From Acidobacteriota bacterium (lineage in GTDB: Bacteria; Acidobacteriota; Terriglobia; Bryobacterales; Bryobacteraceae): a DNA stretch of 35,705 nucleotides. Below, piece after piece: positions 27,117 to 35,217 of this stretch. The translations under genes and the position numbers were made by a program. Location: positions 1-35,705 of the forward strand of contig QHXW01000256.1 of NCBI GenBank assembly GCA_003223115.1, given 5' to 3'. The notes beneath the pieces were generated by a model that was not told where the DNA came from, did no database searches, and saw only the letters and a program-made list of their open reading frames with translations. Within the stretch, counting starts at the first letter, position 1. Each line of letters starts with the position of its first letter.

Positions 27117-27210
27117 CCATTTCTGCCCGGCTGAGTAGAATAGGCATTCGTGCCTGTGGCGCCCAACTCAGGAACCGGCGCCGGTCAAGCGCCGTCAAAT
27201 ATAAATCGCG

Positions 27211-28176
27211 ATGAAGTATCTACTAGCTCTGCTGTTACCCGCTGCGGCTTTTGCCGGCATCTGGCCGGAGAATTTCGGCGCATTCCGTCGCACGGCCGTC
27301 CAGCCCGCTGACGTTTCCGACCGCGCGCTCTGGGATGAATACAGTTTGCAGCAATCGGAACAAGCCCAGTACGAATCCGCCACTCAGCATTTCACGGCTG
27401 TCGCTTACCGGCTGCAGGATTCAACCGGCGCATATGCAGCTTTTGAGTGGCAGAGGCCCGCGGACGCAATACCAACCAAACTGGGTAAGCTGACTGCCAA
27501 AACTCCCGACGGCTTGCTGATGGCCCATGGGAACTACCTGCTGATTTTCAAGGGCAGGCAGCCTCAAGTCACTGAAATTGATGCCCTTTACCAGACGCTG
27601 CCGGAGCTGGATTCCTCGCCCTTGCCCACCCTGAGCGGCTACCTTCCAGAGGATCATCTGGTTGCCAATTCCGAGCGCTATGTTACTGGTCCCGTTGGAC
27701 TTGAACGGTTTGATTCGGGCGTTCCCCCCGCCAGCGCCGCATTTCACCTGGGCGCCGAGGCCCAATTGGGCGTATTCCGAGCAGCGGGGGGCAATATGAC
27801 CTTGGCCGTGTTTTCCTACCCCACACCGCAGATCGCCCGTGAACGCCTTGTGGATTTCCAGAGGATTTCTGGCGCCATGGTCAAACGGACCGGCCCGCTG
27901 CTGGCTGTTATTCTTGCTCCAAGGGACTCAAACGAGGCGGAAAGGCTCCTGGGTAAGGTTCGCTACGAACCTACCATCACCTGGAACGAGCGCGTTCCGA
28001 CACGTCGCGACAACATCGGAGACCTGGTCATAAACGCCTTTGAACTCATCGGGATACTACTCGTCTTCTGCGTCGTGGCCGGGGTCTCTTACGGGGGCTT
28101 CCGAGCCTTCAGGCGCAGGAGTGCAGCGGCCGGGGGAGGCGAGGCCATGATCATGCTCCATCTAAGCGACCAGTAA
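27211..28176 (+). CDS. DUF6599-like membrane-anchored protein
   Basis: 321 residues with an N-terminal signal (MKYLLALLLPAAAFA) and one C-terminal membrane helix (AFELIGILLVFCVVAGVSYG) followed by an Arg-rich tail, so it is an exported protein anchored in the inner membrane. The text IWPENFGAFRRTAVQPA, AYRLQDSTGAYAAFEWQRP and GNYLLIFKG matches a family common in Acidobacteriota that I recognise as DUF6599; function is not known. It starts 94 bases after secA and may be read from the same transcript. Confidence 0.75.
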   Translation: MKYLLALLLPAAAFAGIWPENFGAFRRTAVQPADVSDRALWDEYSLQQSEQAQYESATQHFTAVAYRLQDSTGAYAAFEWQRPADAIPTKLGKLTAKTPDGLLMAHGNYLLIFKGRQPQVTEIDALYQTLPELDSSPLPTLSGYLPEDHLVANSERYVTGPVGLERFDSGVPPASAAFHLGAEAQLGVFRAAGGNMTLAVFSYPTPQIARERLVDFQRISGAMVKRTGPLLAVILAPRDSNEAERLLGKVRYEPTITWNERVPTRRDNIGDLVINAFELIGILLVFCVVAGVSYGGFRAFRRRSAAAGGGEAMIMLHLSDQ

Positions 28177-28327
28177 CAGACTAGTTATCTTTAGTTTAGC
28201 CCTAAATCGAGGGCATCAAACAGGGGTTTGCGCCGGGGCGGCTCAGCGCTTTGTGGAAATGTTGAAAACCGTTAAGTACAGGTGTTTCGGCCCCTTAGAG
28301 CGCGATTTGAGGCTTCTGGTTTTTTAC
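28177..28327. other. Intergenic stretch before the sRNA candidate
   Basis: Part of a 436-base gap between the DUF6599-like gene and rnj. I see no gene here. The rest of the gap (28,328-28,612) holds a promoter, a candidate sRNA with terminator, and about 135 bases of rnj leader. Confidence 0.5.
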
Positions 28328-28357
28328 TTGACTTGAATGTCTGCGGGAATTTAATAT
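28328..28357 (+). promoter_or_regulatory. Sigma-70-type promoter of the candidate sRNA
   Basis: TTGACT (28328-28333), an 18-base spacer and TAATAT (28352-28357): five of six -35 consensus bases and a good -10. Transcription would begin near 28,364. The terminator hairpin about 113 bases on makes a separate short transcript likely. Confidence 0.5.
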
Positions 28358-28363
28358 CCAATC

Positions 28364-28476
28364 ACTAAGTTTTTGACGGTTGCGATGCCGTCGAAAATGA
28401 TTCTCCCATCGAACATCACCCTGGTAGAACAGGGGAAATGAAATGCTCACCTTTGCGGGTGAGCATTTCCGTTTTT
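28364..28476 (+). ncRNA. Candidate small RNA of about 113 nt
   Basis: Bounded by a good promoter and an intrinsic terminator. Three hairpins can be drawn: GACGG/CCGTC around an eight-base loop (about 28,374-28,392), CCCTG/CAGGG with loop GTAGAA (about 28,419-28,434), and the terminator. There is no open frame of note. It does not resemble 6S, tmRNA, SRP or RNase P RNA by eye. The alternative is a long attenuated leader of rnj. Confidence 0.45.
28441..28476 (+). terminator. Rho-independent terminator
   Basis: AAATGCTCACC pairs perfectly with GGTGAGCATTT around a six-base loop, then CCG and five T. It is the strongest intrinsic terminator in the window. It lies 137 bases before rnj. Confidence 0.8.
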
Positions 28477-28612
28477 CGGGCAAGTCCTCCGGTACACTGG
28501 ATTTATGCATCAAATTTGCTGGGAGAGGCGCCCGCTGTGTCGCCATCTCTCCTGTTCTGAGGCAGTTCCAGCCCATAAAAAAGTTGGCGCGGCGGTCTGG
28601 CAATAGACATTT

Positions 28613-30280
28613 ATGAATAAGCTGCAAGTGATCCCACTGGGCGGTCTGGGCGAGTTCGGGATGCACATGATGGCGCTGCGTTATGGCGACAACATCATCG
28701 TGATCGACAGCGGAATGATGTTTCCCGAAGACGATCTGCTGGGCGTGGACCTGGTGACGCCCGACCTGACCTATCTACGCGACAATCGCGAACACGTGCG
28801 TGCGCTCCTGCTCACGCATGGCCATGAGGACCACATCGGCGCGGTACCGTTTTTCCTGGCGGATTTTAACGTGCCGGTTTATGGAACCGCGTTTACGCTG
28901 GCCCTGGTCGAGCGCCGTCTCGAAGAATTCGATTTGACTGAAGAACCGCGCTTCAGCACCATCAAGCCGGGGCGGATTCTTGAAATCGGACCGTTCAAAA
29001 TCGAGTTCATCCACGTCACGCATTCGATTGTCAGCGCGGTGGCTTTGGCCATCACGACTCCGGTGGGCGTGGTGATTCACACTGGCGATTTCAAAGTGGA
29101 TCCGACCCCGACCGATAACGAGCTGTTCGATCTGCATACGATCGCCGAATATGGCAAGCGCGGTGTATTGCTCTTGATGTCGGACTCGACCAATGCCGAC
29201 CGCAGCGGTTACTCGGAATCCGAGCGCGCGGTGCGGCCGCGTCTCGAAGACCTGTTCAACCGTGCGGAGCGGCGCATCATCATTTCGTGTTTCAGTTCAT
29301 CCATTCACCGCATCCAGCAGATTCTGGATCTCTCGGAGGAATTCGGACGCAAGGTGACGATTGTGGGCCGCAGCATGGTGACGGTTTCCGAGATTGCGCA
29401 CTCGCTCGGCTTGCTGACCATCCCGGACGGCTTGTTGATCCGTCCGCAGGATGTAGGCGATGCGCCGCCGGGCAAAGTGACGGTGCTCATCTCGGGAACC
29501 CAGGGCGAGCCGATGTCGGCGCTGTCGCGGGCAGCGGTGGACAATCACAAACATGTATCGGTGGAACACGGCGACACGGTGGTGCTGAGTTCCCGCATCA
29601 TTCCGGGAAACGAAAAACTGATATACCGCATGGTGGACCACCTGGCGCGGCGCGGTGCGGACGTTCTTTACGGCAGCATGAATCCGCCGCTGCACGTCTC
29701 CGGGCACGCGAGCGTGGAAGAACTGCGGCTGATCCTGAACCTGGTGCGACCGCGGTATTTCGTGCCGATCCACGGCGAGTACCGGCAGATGGACAAGCAT
29801 GCGCGGCTGGCGGAGCATCTGCGGCACTCGGTGCTTGAAGATACTTTCGTGATGCAGACGGGCGACAGTCTGGAGATCGACGAACATGGCGCGCGGCGCG
29901 GGGAGCGGGTGCCGGTGGGGCGCGTGTGCATCGATTCCGGATCAGTGGATGAAGTGGTGGAGGATGTGGTGATCCGCGACCGGCGCCACCTTTCCGAAGA
30001 CGGCATCGTGCTGCCCATCATCGCCATCAGCAAACACACGGGAAAAGTAGAGAGCGTGCCGGAACTGGTGAGCCGCGGGTTCACGGGAGCGGAAGATGGC
30101 GCTTCCGAACTGATGCTGGCCGCGCGGCAAGTTGTGCAGCGCACGCTTGAAACTTCGAATCCGGAAGAGATGACCGACTGGGGCGTCATGAAGGAAAAGA
30201 TCCGGGCGGATTTGAAGCGGTATATCCAGAAGCAGACGTCGAGAAGGCCGCTCATCATGCCGGTGATTTTGGAGGTGTAG
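28613..30280 (+). CDS. rnj: Ribonuclease J
   Basis: 555 residues, typical length. The metallo-beta-lactamase motif HGHEDH is at residues 69-74, preceded by FGMHMMALRYGDNIIVIDSG. The beta-CASP part shows ISCFSSSIHRIQQI, ISGTQGEPMSAL, PGNEKLIYRMVDHLARRGAD and the RNase J text HVSGHASVEELRLILNLVRP then YFVPIHGEYRQM. It is a 5'-3' exo- and endoribonuclease for mRNA decay and rRNA maturation. No clear ribosome binding site is seen before the ATG. The leader contains a terminator, which allows transcription control. Intact. Confidence 0.96.
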   Translation: MNKLQVIPLGGLGEFGMHMMALRYGDNIIVIDSGMMFPEDDLLGVDLVTPDLTYLRDNREHVRALLLTHGHEDHIGAVPFFLADFNVPVYGTAFTLALVERRLEEFDLTEEPRFSTIKPGRILEIGPFKIEFIHVTHSIVSAVALAITTPVGVVIHTGDFKVDPTPTDNELFDLHTIAEYGKRGVLLLMSDSTNADRSGYSESERAVRPRLEDLFNRAERRIIISCFSSSIHRIQQILDLSEEFGRKVTIVGRSMVTVSEIAHSLGLLTIPDGLLIRPQDVGDAPPGKVTVLISGTQGEPMSALSRAAVDNHKHVSVEHGDTVVLSSRIIPGNEKLIYRMVDHLARRGADVLYGSMNPPLHVSGHASVEELRLILNLVRPRYFVPIHGEYRQMDKHARLAEHLRHSVLEDTFVMQTGDSLEIDEHGARRGERVPVGRVCIDSGSVDEVVEDVVIRDRRHLSEDGIVLPIIAISKHTGKVESVPELVSRGFTGAEDGASELMLAARQVVQRTLETSNPEEMTDWGVMKEKIRADLKRYIQKQTSRRPLIMPVILEV

Positions 30281-30312
30281 GGCGCACCGGCCCAAGCGCT
30301 AAAATAAAGCTA

Positions 30313-30528
30313 ATGCGCAACGAGTTCACAGCAATTGTCGAGCAGGATGGCCCGTGGTTCATCGCCTATTGCGCCGAGGTGCCTGGGGCGAACGGGCAGG
30401 GCCGGACACGGGAAGAGTGCCTGGCGAATCTCAAAGAGGCGATCGCACTCGTGCTGGAACACAAGCGCGAAGACTCTCTGCGGTCGATGCCGACCGACGT
30501 AAAGCAGGAACTTGTCGTAGTTGGATGA
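30313..30528 (+). CDS. hicB: HicB-like antitoxin
   Basis: A 71-residue protein with the short HicB partial-RNaseH fold: FTAIVEQDGPWFIAYCAEVP, GANGQGRTREECLANLKEAI and a short C terminus with no visible DNA-binding domain. HicB binds and blocks the HicA mRNA interferase. Its stop overlaps the hicA start as ATGA. GCTAAAAT lies just upstream. The toxin frame is broken, so this may be a solitary antitoxin. Confidence 0.85.
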   Translation: MRNEFTAIVEQDGPWFIAYCAEVPGANGQGRTREECLANLKEAIALVLEHKREDSLRSMPTDVKQELVVVG

Positions 30529-30717
30529 AGCGCGAAGGGCTGCTCCGCCCATCTTCGGCGGCACGGCTGTATCTTGCGGAGGGAAGGCGAAGAGCACTCG
30601 CTTTGGGAGAATCCGCAGACCGGGCACGCGGAAGCCGTGCCGAGACACGCCGAAATCTCAAACCTGCGGGCTAAACGGATCTGCCGCAAGCTTTCGATTC
30701 CGGATCCACCGGGGTGA
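30525..30717 (+). pseudogene. hicA: HicA toxin, single frameshift
   Basis: Starts in ATGA overlap with hicB as MKREGLLR. Removing one C from a CCC run near 30,549 joins this to HLRRHGCILRREGEEHSLWE, then NPQTGHAEAVPRHAEISNLR and AKRICRKLSIPDPPG with a TGA at 30715-30717. That is a complete HicA of about 63 residues: dsRBD-like fold with its His in E-E-H-S. HicA cleaves mRNA. Inactivation of the toxin by a homopolymer indel is a common fate; an assembly error at the same run is equally possible. Confidence 0.75.
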
Positions 30718-31408
30718 GGAGAGAGGCGCTTATCCAGCGGATGACCGCAGCTGTCAATTCCTGGAAACGATTGTGATTTTGATGCGCCGACACATAGCGA
30801 TTCCAGCCTTTGTCGCAGCTAGCTAGTGTTATTGCACTTGTACTGGTGATTGCATGGCCGAACAAAAAGACGATCTCACGGGATATCGGCTGCGCGAACG
30901 TTTCCCCGTAGCGCGGGAATGGACCTGGATGGGCCATGCCATTATTTCTCCAGGCTGGCGCGTGACGTGGAAGGGTTGTGCCGTGTCTATTGCCGCGAGC
31001 AAATAAGCGCCGCGGATTTGCCAGCGCTTGAAAGCATGAAGACGGGTTCGGACTGGCGGCTCGAAGACGGCGCAAACGATCTGATCCGCCTCGTTGGCAG
31101 CACCGGCAGGACGCCTCACGAACCCGAAACAGCATTTTCAACCCGACGAATCCACAATACATACTGAAGAATGGATGCGTGGGCGCCCAATAAGAATAGT
31201 CGCAAGTCTGTCGCATAACTCGTCAGCTATGCGTTACACGGCCGAGCAGCGAAAGCCCGGATAAAGACGCGGGTCCTGACGCCGGTCCCACCACATGCAG
31301 GAATTCTTCGAAGTACTCAGGCGGAACGAACTTGACTTCCGTATCCCTGGCCTATTACCTTCTGTAGAAACTATTGCCAGATATCGGAATGTTTGAAGGA
31401 GACCTCGA
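30718..31408. other. Intergenic region without a supportable gene
   Basis: About 690 bases. A 50-codon frame (30854-31006) reads LTGYRLRERFPVAREWTWMG and then ends. Frames in other phases continue with protein-like composition (SADLPALESMK-like text near 31,020), so a decayed gene is possible, but I recognise no family. The right end carries one copy of a short direct repeat (31222-31303). Confidence 0.4.
31222..31303. repeat. Left copy of a short direct repeat
   Basis: Two blocks, GTCAGCTATGCGTTACA and TGACGCCGGTCCCACCACATG (first 20 bases TGACGCCGGTCCCACCACAT), are matched at 33456-33514 with one and about three differences. The spacing between blocks differs by about 23 bases. The pair flanks the SBP56-like operon. 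Confidence 0.5.
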
Positions 31409-32803
31409 ATGGCACTTTGGCGACCCGACCCAACCTTTTATCCTTCGCCCAAAATGGCGATGCAGGCGCCGGCGGAGAAACTGGCGTTCATTGCCCTGCT
31501 GAACCCCAACAATACAGGCAAACCCGATGCCCTCGCGGTGGTCGACGTCGGGCCCGAATCATCGGGCTACGGCCATATTGTCGGACAAGTCGATATGCCA
31601 CATCCGGGCGATGAGCTTCACCATTTTGGATGGAATGCCTGCAGCGCGTGCCTGTGTCCTTACGCGTCCCATCCGCACGTGGAGCGGCGTTACCTCATTG
31701 TTCCGGGCATTCGCTCGTCGCGGATTCATATCGTCGACACCAAGCCCGATCCGCGCCGACCGCAAATCGTGAAAGTCATCGAGCCGGAGACGCTGGCAGC
31801 GCGCGCAGGATATACATCACCGCACACGATTCACTGCGGTCCGGAGGGAATTTTCGCCAGCGCTCTTGGTGCTACGAATGGCGATGGGCCCGGCGGAATC
31901 TTCGTGATCGACCACGACAGCTTTGACGTCCTGGGCAAATGGGAGTTGGACCGCGGCTCGCAGTATCTGTCCTACGATTTTTGGTGGCACCTTGGACTCG
32001 ACACCGTGATCACCAGCGAATGGGGCACGCCCAACATGGTGCAGAACGGAGTGAATCCCGAAATCCTGCTCAAAGGCGGTTACGGCCACAAAGTGCACAT
32101 CTGGGATTTGCGGAAGCGGCGCCACCTGCAAGAACTGGATCTGGGAGCCGAATATCAGATGGCGCTCGAACTCCGCCCGGCTCACGATCCCACCCGCGCC
32201 TACGGTTTTCTCGGCGTTGTTGTGTCGCTCAAGGATCTCTCGGCTTCGATCTGGGTATGGCATCGGACCGACGGTGACTGGGGGGTGAAAAAGGTAATCG
32301 AAATTCCCGCCGAGCCGACCGACCCGGAAAAACTGCCGCCCCTGCTGCAGGGATTCAAAGCCGTGCCGCCGTTGATCACGGACATCAATCTCTCGCTCGA
32401 TGACCGCTTCTTGTACGTTTCCTGCTTTGGCACGGGCGAATTCCTGCAGTACGACGTTTCCGATCCATTCCATCCGAAGAAAACAGGCTCGGTGCATCTG
32501 GGTGGAATCGTCCGCCGCGCCGCGCACCCTAAGCAGCCGAAGAAGCCACTGAATGGCGCGCCGCAAATGGTGGAGGTCAGCCGCGACGGCCGCCGCATCT
32601 ATTTCACGAACTCGCTCTATGCGCCCTGGGACGCCCAGTTCTACCCCGAGGGCATACAGAGCTGGATGGTGAAGCTGAACACTCATCCGCGGGGCGGCAT
32701 GGAACTCGACCCGAAATTCTTTGTGGATTTCGGCGATCTACGGGGACACCAGGTGCATCTTGAAGGCGGCGACGCCTCCTCCGACTCGTATTGCTACGCA
32801 TGA
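31409..32803 (+). CDS. Selenium-binding protein (SBP56) family / methanethiol oxidase-like
   Basis: 464 residues, the family length; start fixed by AAGGAG eight bases upstream. Diagnostic text includes HFGWNACSACLCPY with the selenium-binding-type Cys cluster, SPHTIHCGPEGIFASALG, SYDFWWHLGLDTVITSEWG, GGYGHKVHIWDLRKRRHLQ and GHQVHLEGGDASSDSYCYA. SBP56 proteins are beta-propellers. The bacterial members studied (MtoX) are copper enzymes that oxidise methanethiol to formaldehyde, H2S and H2O2. No signal peptide is seen, although MtoX is periplasmic in the species studied, so location is open. Overlaps the next gene by four bases. Confidence 0.92.
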   Translation: MALWRPDPTFYPSPKMAMQAPAEKLAFIALLNPNNTGKPDALAVVDVGPESSGYGHIVGQVDMPHPGDELHHFGWNACSACLCPYASHPHVERRYLIVPGIRSSRIHIVDTKPDPRRPQIVKVIEPETLAARAGYTSPHTIHCGPEGIFASALGATNGDGPGGIFVIDHDSFDVLGKWELDRGSQYLSYDFWWHLGLDTVITSEWGTPNMVQNGVNPEILLKGGYGHKVHIWDLRKRRHLQELDLGAEYQMALELRPAHDPTRAYGFLGVVVSLKDLSASIWVWHRTDGDWGVKKVIEIPAEPTDPEKLPPLLQGFKAVPPLITDINLSLDDRFLYVSCFGTGEFLQYDVSDPFHPKKTGSVHLGGIVRRAAHPKQPKKPLNGAPQMVEVSRDGRRIYFTNSLYAPWDAQFYPEGIQSWMVKLNTHPRGGMELDPKFFVDFGDLRGHQVHLEGGDASSDSYCYA

Positions 32804-33441
32804 GACACGGCGCACCCTGGGGTTGGGTTGCGCTGTTTTTCCTCGGCGCTTATCACGGCATCAACCCGGGCATGGGTTGGCTCTTCGCCGTCGCTCTTGG
32901 TATTCAGGAGAAGAGCGCACAGGCGGTCATCCGTTCCATAGCGCCGATTGCTCTCGGTCATGCGATTGCGATCGGCGTTGTGGTTCTTCTCGCCGGACTG
33001 GTTCAGATCGTTCTGCCTCTGCATTACGTCAAGATCGCAGTCGCTGGTGCGCTGGTAACCCTCGGTCTATACAGGATTGTGCGCAGCCGCCACTTCCGCT
33101 GGGGCGGAATGCAGATGGGGTTCCGCGAACTTACCATCTGGTCTTTTCTGATGGCGTCGGCTCACGGCGCTGGGCTAATGGTGTTGCCCGTGGTGCTGGG
33201 GCTGACCTCAGCGCCCATGCCTGCCGGCCATGACATGCACGGAAGCAATCCTCCAGACCTGCTAACGGGAATTTTGGCTACGCTGGTTCATACCCTTGGG
33301 TATCTCACGCTAACAGCAGTCGTCGCTCTTGTCGTTTACCAGAAGCTTGGGCTGACGGTCTTACGCAAGGCGTGGTTTAACCTCGATCTGCTATGGGCGG
33401 TGGCGTTGATCGCGACGGGCGCCTTTGCATTGGCAATTTAA
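32800..33441 (+). CDS. His-rich multi-pass membrane protein coupled to the SBP56 gene
   Basis: 213 residues from the ATG at 32800, in ATGA overlap with the preceding stop. Five or six membrane helices. His residues recur next to or within helices: FLGAYHGINPGMGW, IALGHAIAIG, ASAHGAGLMVLP, a loop GHDMHGS, and ATLVHTLGYL. This arrangement suggests metal handling or transport, reminiscent of HupE/UreH-like proteins, but I cannot assign a family. Coupling to an SBP56-family protein suggests a role in supplying its metal or moving its substrate (inference). Confidence 0.7.
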   Translation: MRHGAPWGWVALFFLGAYHGINPGMGWLFAVALGIQEKSAQAVIRSIAPIALGHAIAIGVVVLLAGLVQIVLPLHYVKIAVAGALVTLGLYRIVRSRHFRWGGMQMGFRELTIWSFLMASAHGAGLMVLPVVLGLTSAPMPAGHDMHGSNPPDLLTGILATLVHTLGYLTLTAVVALVVYQKLGLTVLRKAWFNLDLLWAVALIATGAFALAI

Positions 33442-33455
33442 GCCGCACAATTCGC

Positions 33456-33514
33456 GTCAGCCATGCGTTACAAGGGGGGTCGCCAGTTGACACCTGTCCC
33501 ACCACAAGCAGGAA
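33456..33514. repeat. Right copy of a short direct repeat
   Basis: GTCAGCCATGCGTTACA, then 15 bases, then TGACACCTGTCCCACCACAA and GCAGGAA, in the same orientation as the copy at 31222-31303. It lies directly after the His-rich membrane protein gene. It may be a dispersed REP-like or insertion-end sequence; no transposase is present. Confidence 0.5.
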
Positions 33515-33533
33515 GCCGATTCCACCTGGAGAT

Positions 33534-33935
33534 TTAGCGCCGGCAGTTGGGGCTGCGGCGCGAGAGCAGTTCGACCAGGCGCTCGAACTTTTGGCCGGTG
33601 CGCTTTTGGGCAGCGGCGAGGCTCTGAATACTGTCCTGGGTCTGCCCGACGCTTGCCTGCATTTGCTTCATATTGGCTCGAATCTCGCGCTGCTCTTCGG
33701 CAACTTTATTCAGCATCTTCATGCCGGTTTGAACAAGCTTGGCAATGGCGTTTAACCCGCGGTCAAAGTTGTCCATCCGCTCTTCCGCGCGTTGCCAGCG
33801 AGCCTCGGACTTGGCCTGCTGGCCCAGGATGAACTGCATGGTTCTTTCGACGTCTATCTTCACCTCGATAATATCGCACGCCAGTACGTGACTCATGCGC
33901 GATACTATCTGATTGACCCGCGGGAGAGAGAGCAT
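33534..33935 (-). CDS. Coiled-coil hypothetical protein
   Basis: 133 residues from the ATG at 33935; an ATG at 33896 or the Met before QFILGQQAKSEARWQ may be the true start. From there to the end the protein is almost all helical, with heptad-like spacing (AEERMDNFDRGLNAIAKLVQ, MLNKVAEEQREIRANMKQM, SIQSLAAAQKRTGQKFERLV) and a basic end. Such small coiled-coil proteins are frequent in Solibacter-like genomes and have no known function. It is divergent from the VOC gene, with five bases between the starts if the longest form is used. Confidence 0.6.
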   Translation of the reverse strand: MLSLPRVNQIVSRMSHVLACDIIEVKIDVERTMQFILGQQAKSEARWQRAEERMDNFDRGLNAIAKLVQTGMKMLNKVAEEQREIRANMKQMQASVGQTQDSIQSLAAAQKRTGQKFERLVELLSRRSPNCRR

Positions 33936-33940
33936 TTCCG

Positions 33941-34339
33941 ATGAGCGATCAGAAGACCGCGATAGCTCCCATGCTGTCGGTTAGAAACGGGAAGAAAGCG
34001 ATCGAGTTCTAGAAGGCGGCGTTCGGGGCCGGCGAGTCGTTTCGTATCGAAGCCGAGACCGGAAAAGTGGTCGCTCGGTTGTCCGTGAGGAACGCCGAAT
34101 TCTGGGTCTCCGACGAATCGCCAAAGCACTTGAACTTCAGTCCAGAGTCTCTGGGTGGTGGTTCGGTGCGGATGGTCATGACCGTTGAAGATCCGGATGC
34201 GGCGTTCGAACGGGCCCTCACAGCAGGTGCCAAAGTGGTTTCGCCAGTCGACAACCAGTATGGTTGGCGCGTCGGGCGAGTCGTCGATCCATTCGGACAT
34301 CATTGGGAGATCGGTAAGCCCCTGCCGGAAGGCGGTTAA
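33941..34339 (+). pseudogene. VOC (glyoxalase/bleomycin-resistance) family protein with amber stop
   Basis: The ATG at 33941 opens MSDQKTAIAPMLSVRNGKKA, IEF, then TAG at 34010-34012, then KAAFGAGESFRIEAETG in the same frame, continuing to the stop at 34339. VOC proteins have Y-x-x-A-F-G here (AIEFYKKAFGA is the common text), so the TAG stands for a Tyr codon, one base change away. The rest is normal: VEDPDAAFERALTAGAKVVS and WRVGRVVDPFGHHWEIG. Other genes in the window end in TAG, so recoding is unlikely. Restart at TTG 34079 or GTG would give only the C-terminal half. Confidence 0.8.
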
Positions 34340-34365
34340 GCGAAAAAACAGCCCGACGTCGCTAT

Positions 34366-35100
34366 TCACATGTACATTCCGCCGTTGACGTTCAACACGT
34401 GGCCGGTGATGTAGCCGGCCTCTTCGCTGACGAGAAACCGCACAGCAGCGGCGACGTCTTCCGGCTGGCCGAAGCGCTTGAGCGGAATGGCACCAAGCAT
34501 CTTATCCTTCAATTCCTGGGAGAGGCCCTGCGTCATGTCGGTCTCGATGAAACCGGGGGCGATGGCGTTGACGGTGATGCCGCGGCTGCCCATCTCCTGT
34601 GCCAATGACTTGGTCAGACCAATTAACCCGGATTTGGAGGCGACATAGTTCGCCTGACCGGCATTGCCGGCTTCGGCCACAACGGACGTTATATTAATGA
34701 TGCGTCCCCAGCGCTCACGCATCATGGCCAGCAGCACCTGCTGCGACGCAACAAACGCTCCAGTAAGATTGGTGGCCATGACGACGTCCCAGTCCGCCTG
34801 TTTCATGCGCATCGCCAGGCCGTCGCGGGCAATCGCGGCGTTGTTCACCAGAATTTCGATACGACCGAACTCTTTGGCGGCTTTATCAAAGGCGGAGCGA
34901 ATAGAATCGGGGGCACTCATGTCGATTGGAACGACAAACGCGTCACCGCCACCCGAACGGATCTCTGCGGCCACGTGCTCAAGCTTTTCGACCTGCCGCG
35001 CGGCAACCACCACGCGCGCTCCGGCCTTCGATAATGCCAGCGCGCAAGCACGCCCGATTCCGCGGCTCGCGCCGGTCACAAAAGCGATTCGATTCTGCAT
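34366..35100 (-). CDS. fabG: 3-oxoacyl-[acyl-carrier-protein] reductase
   Basis: 244 residues from the ATG at 35100, with GGAGAG six bases upstream; longer starts have no such site. It is a classical short-chain dehydrogenase: TGASRGIG at residues 9-16 for NADP(H), NNAAIARD at 86-93, Asn111, Ser139, Tyr152 and Lys156 as the catalytic set, and the FabG-like end ITGHVLNVNGGMYM. It reduces 3-oxoacyl-ACP in fatty-acid elongation. SDR assignments by similarity can be wrong as to substrate, but length and the C-terminal text fit FabG. It stands without other fab genes. Confidence 0.85.
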   Translation of the reverse strand: MQNRIAFVTGASRGIGRACALALSKAGARVVVAARQVEKLEHVAAEIRSGGGDAFVVPIDMSAPDSIRSAFDKAAKEFGRIEILVNNAAIARDGLAMRMKQADWDVVMATNLTGAFVASQQVLLAMMRERWGRIINITSVVAEAGNAGQANYVASKSGLIGLTKSLAQEMGSRGITVNAIAPGFIETDMTQGLSQELKDKMLGAIPLKRFGQPEDVAAAVRFLVSEEAGYITGHVLNVNGGMYM

Positions 35101-35217
35101 CAATACTCTCCAGAGAAGGATTTCGCCGGCTCGATCCGGTCTATCGCAGGCACTCATGGTGATTCTGCCAGCCACTGCGGTGAACGCTCCGAAATGCAAT
35201 CATAATAGAACTCTCTG

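Noticed and set aside
30850-31167. 105-residue plus-strand frame after hicA
   Set aside because: Composition suggests it overlaps a decayed gene in several frames, but no family is recognisable, so it is reported only as an intergenic region.
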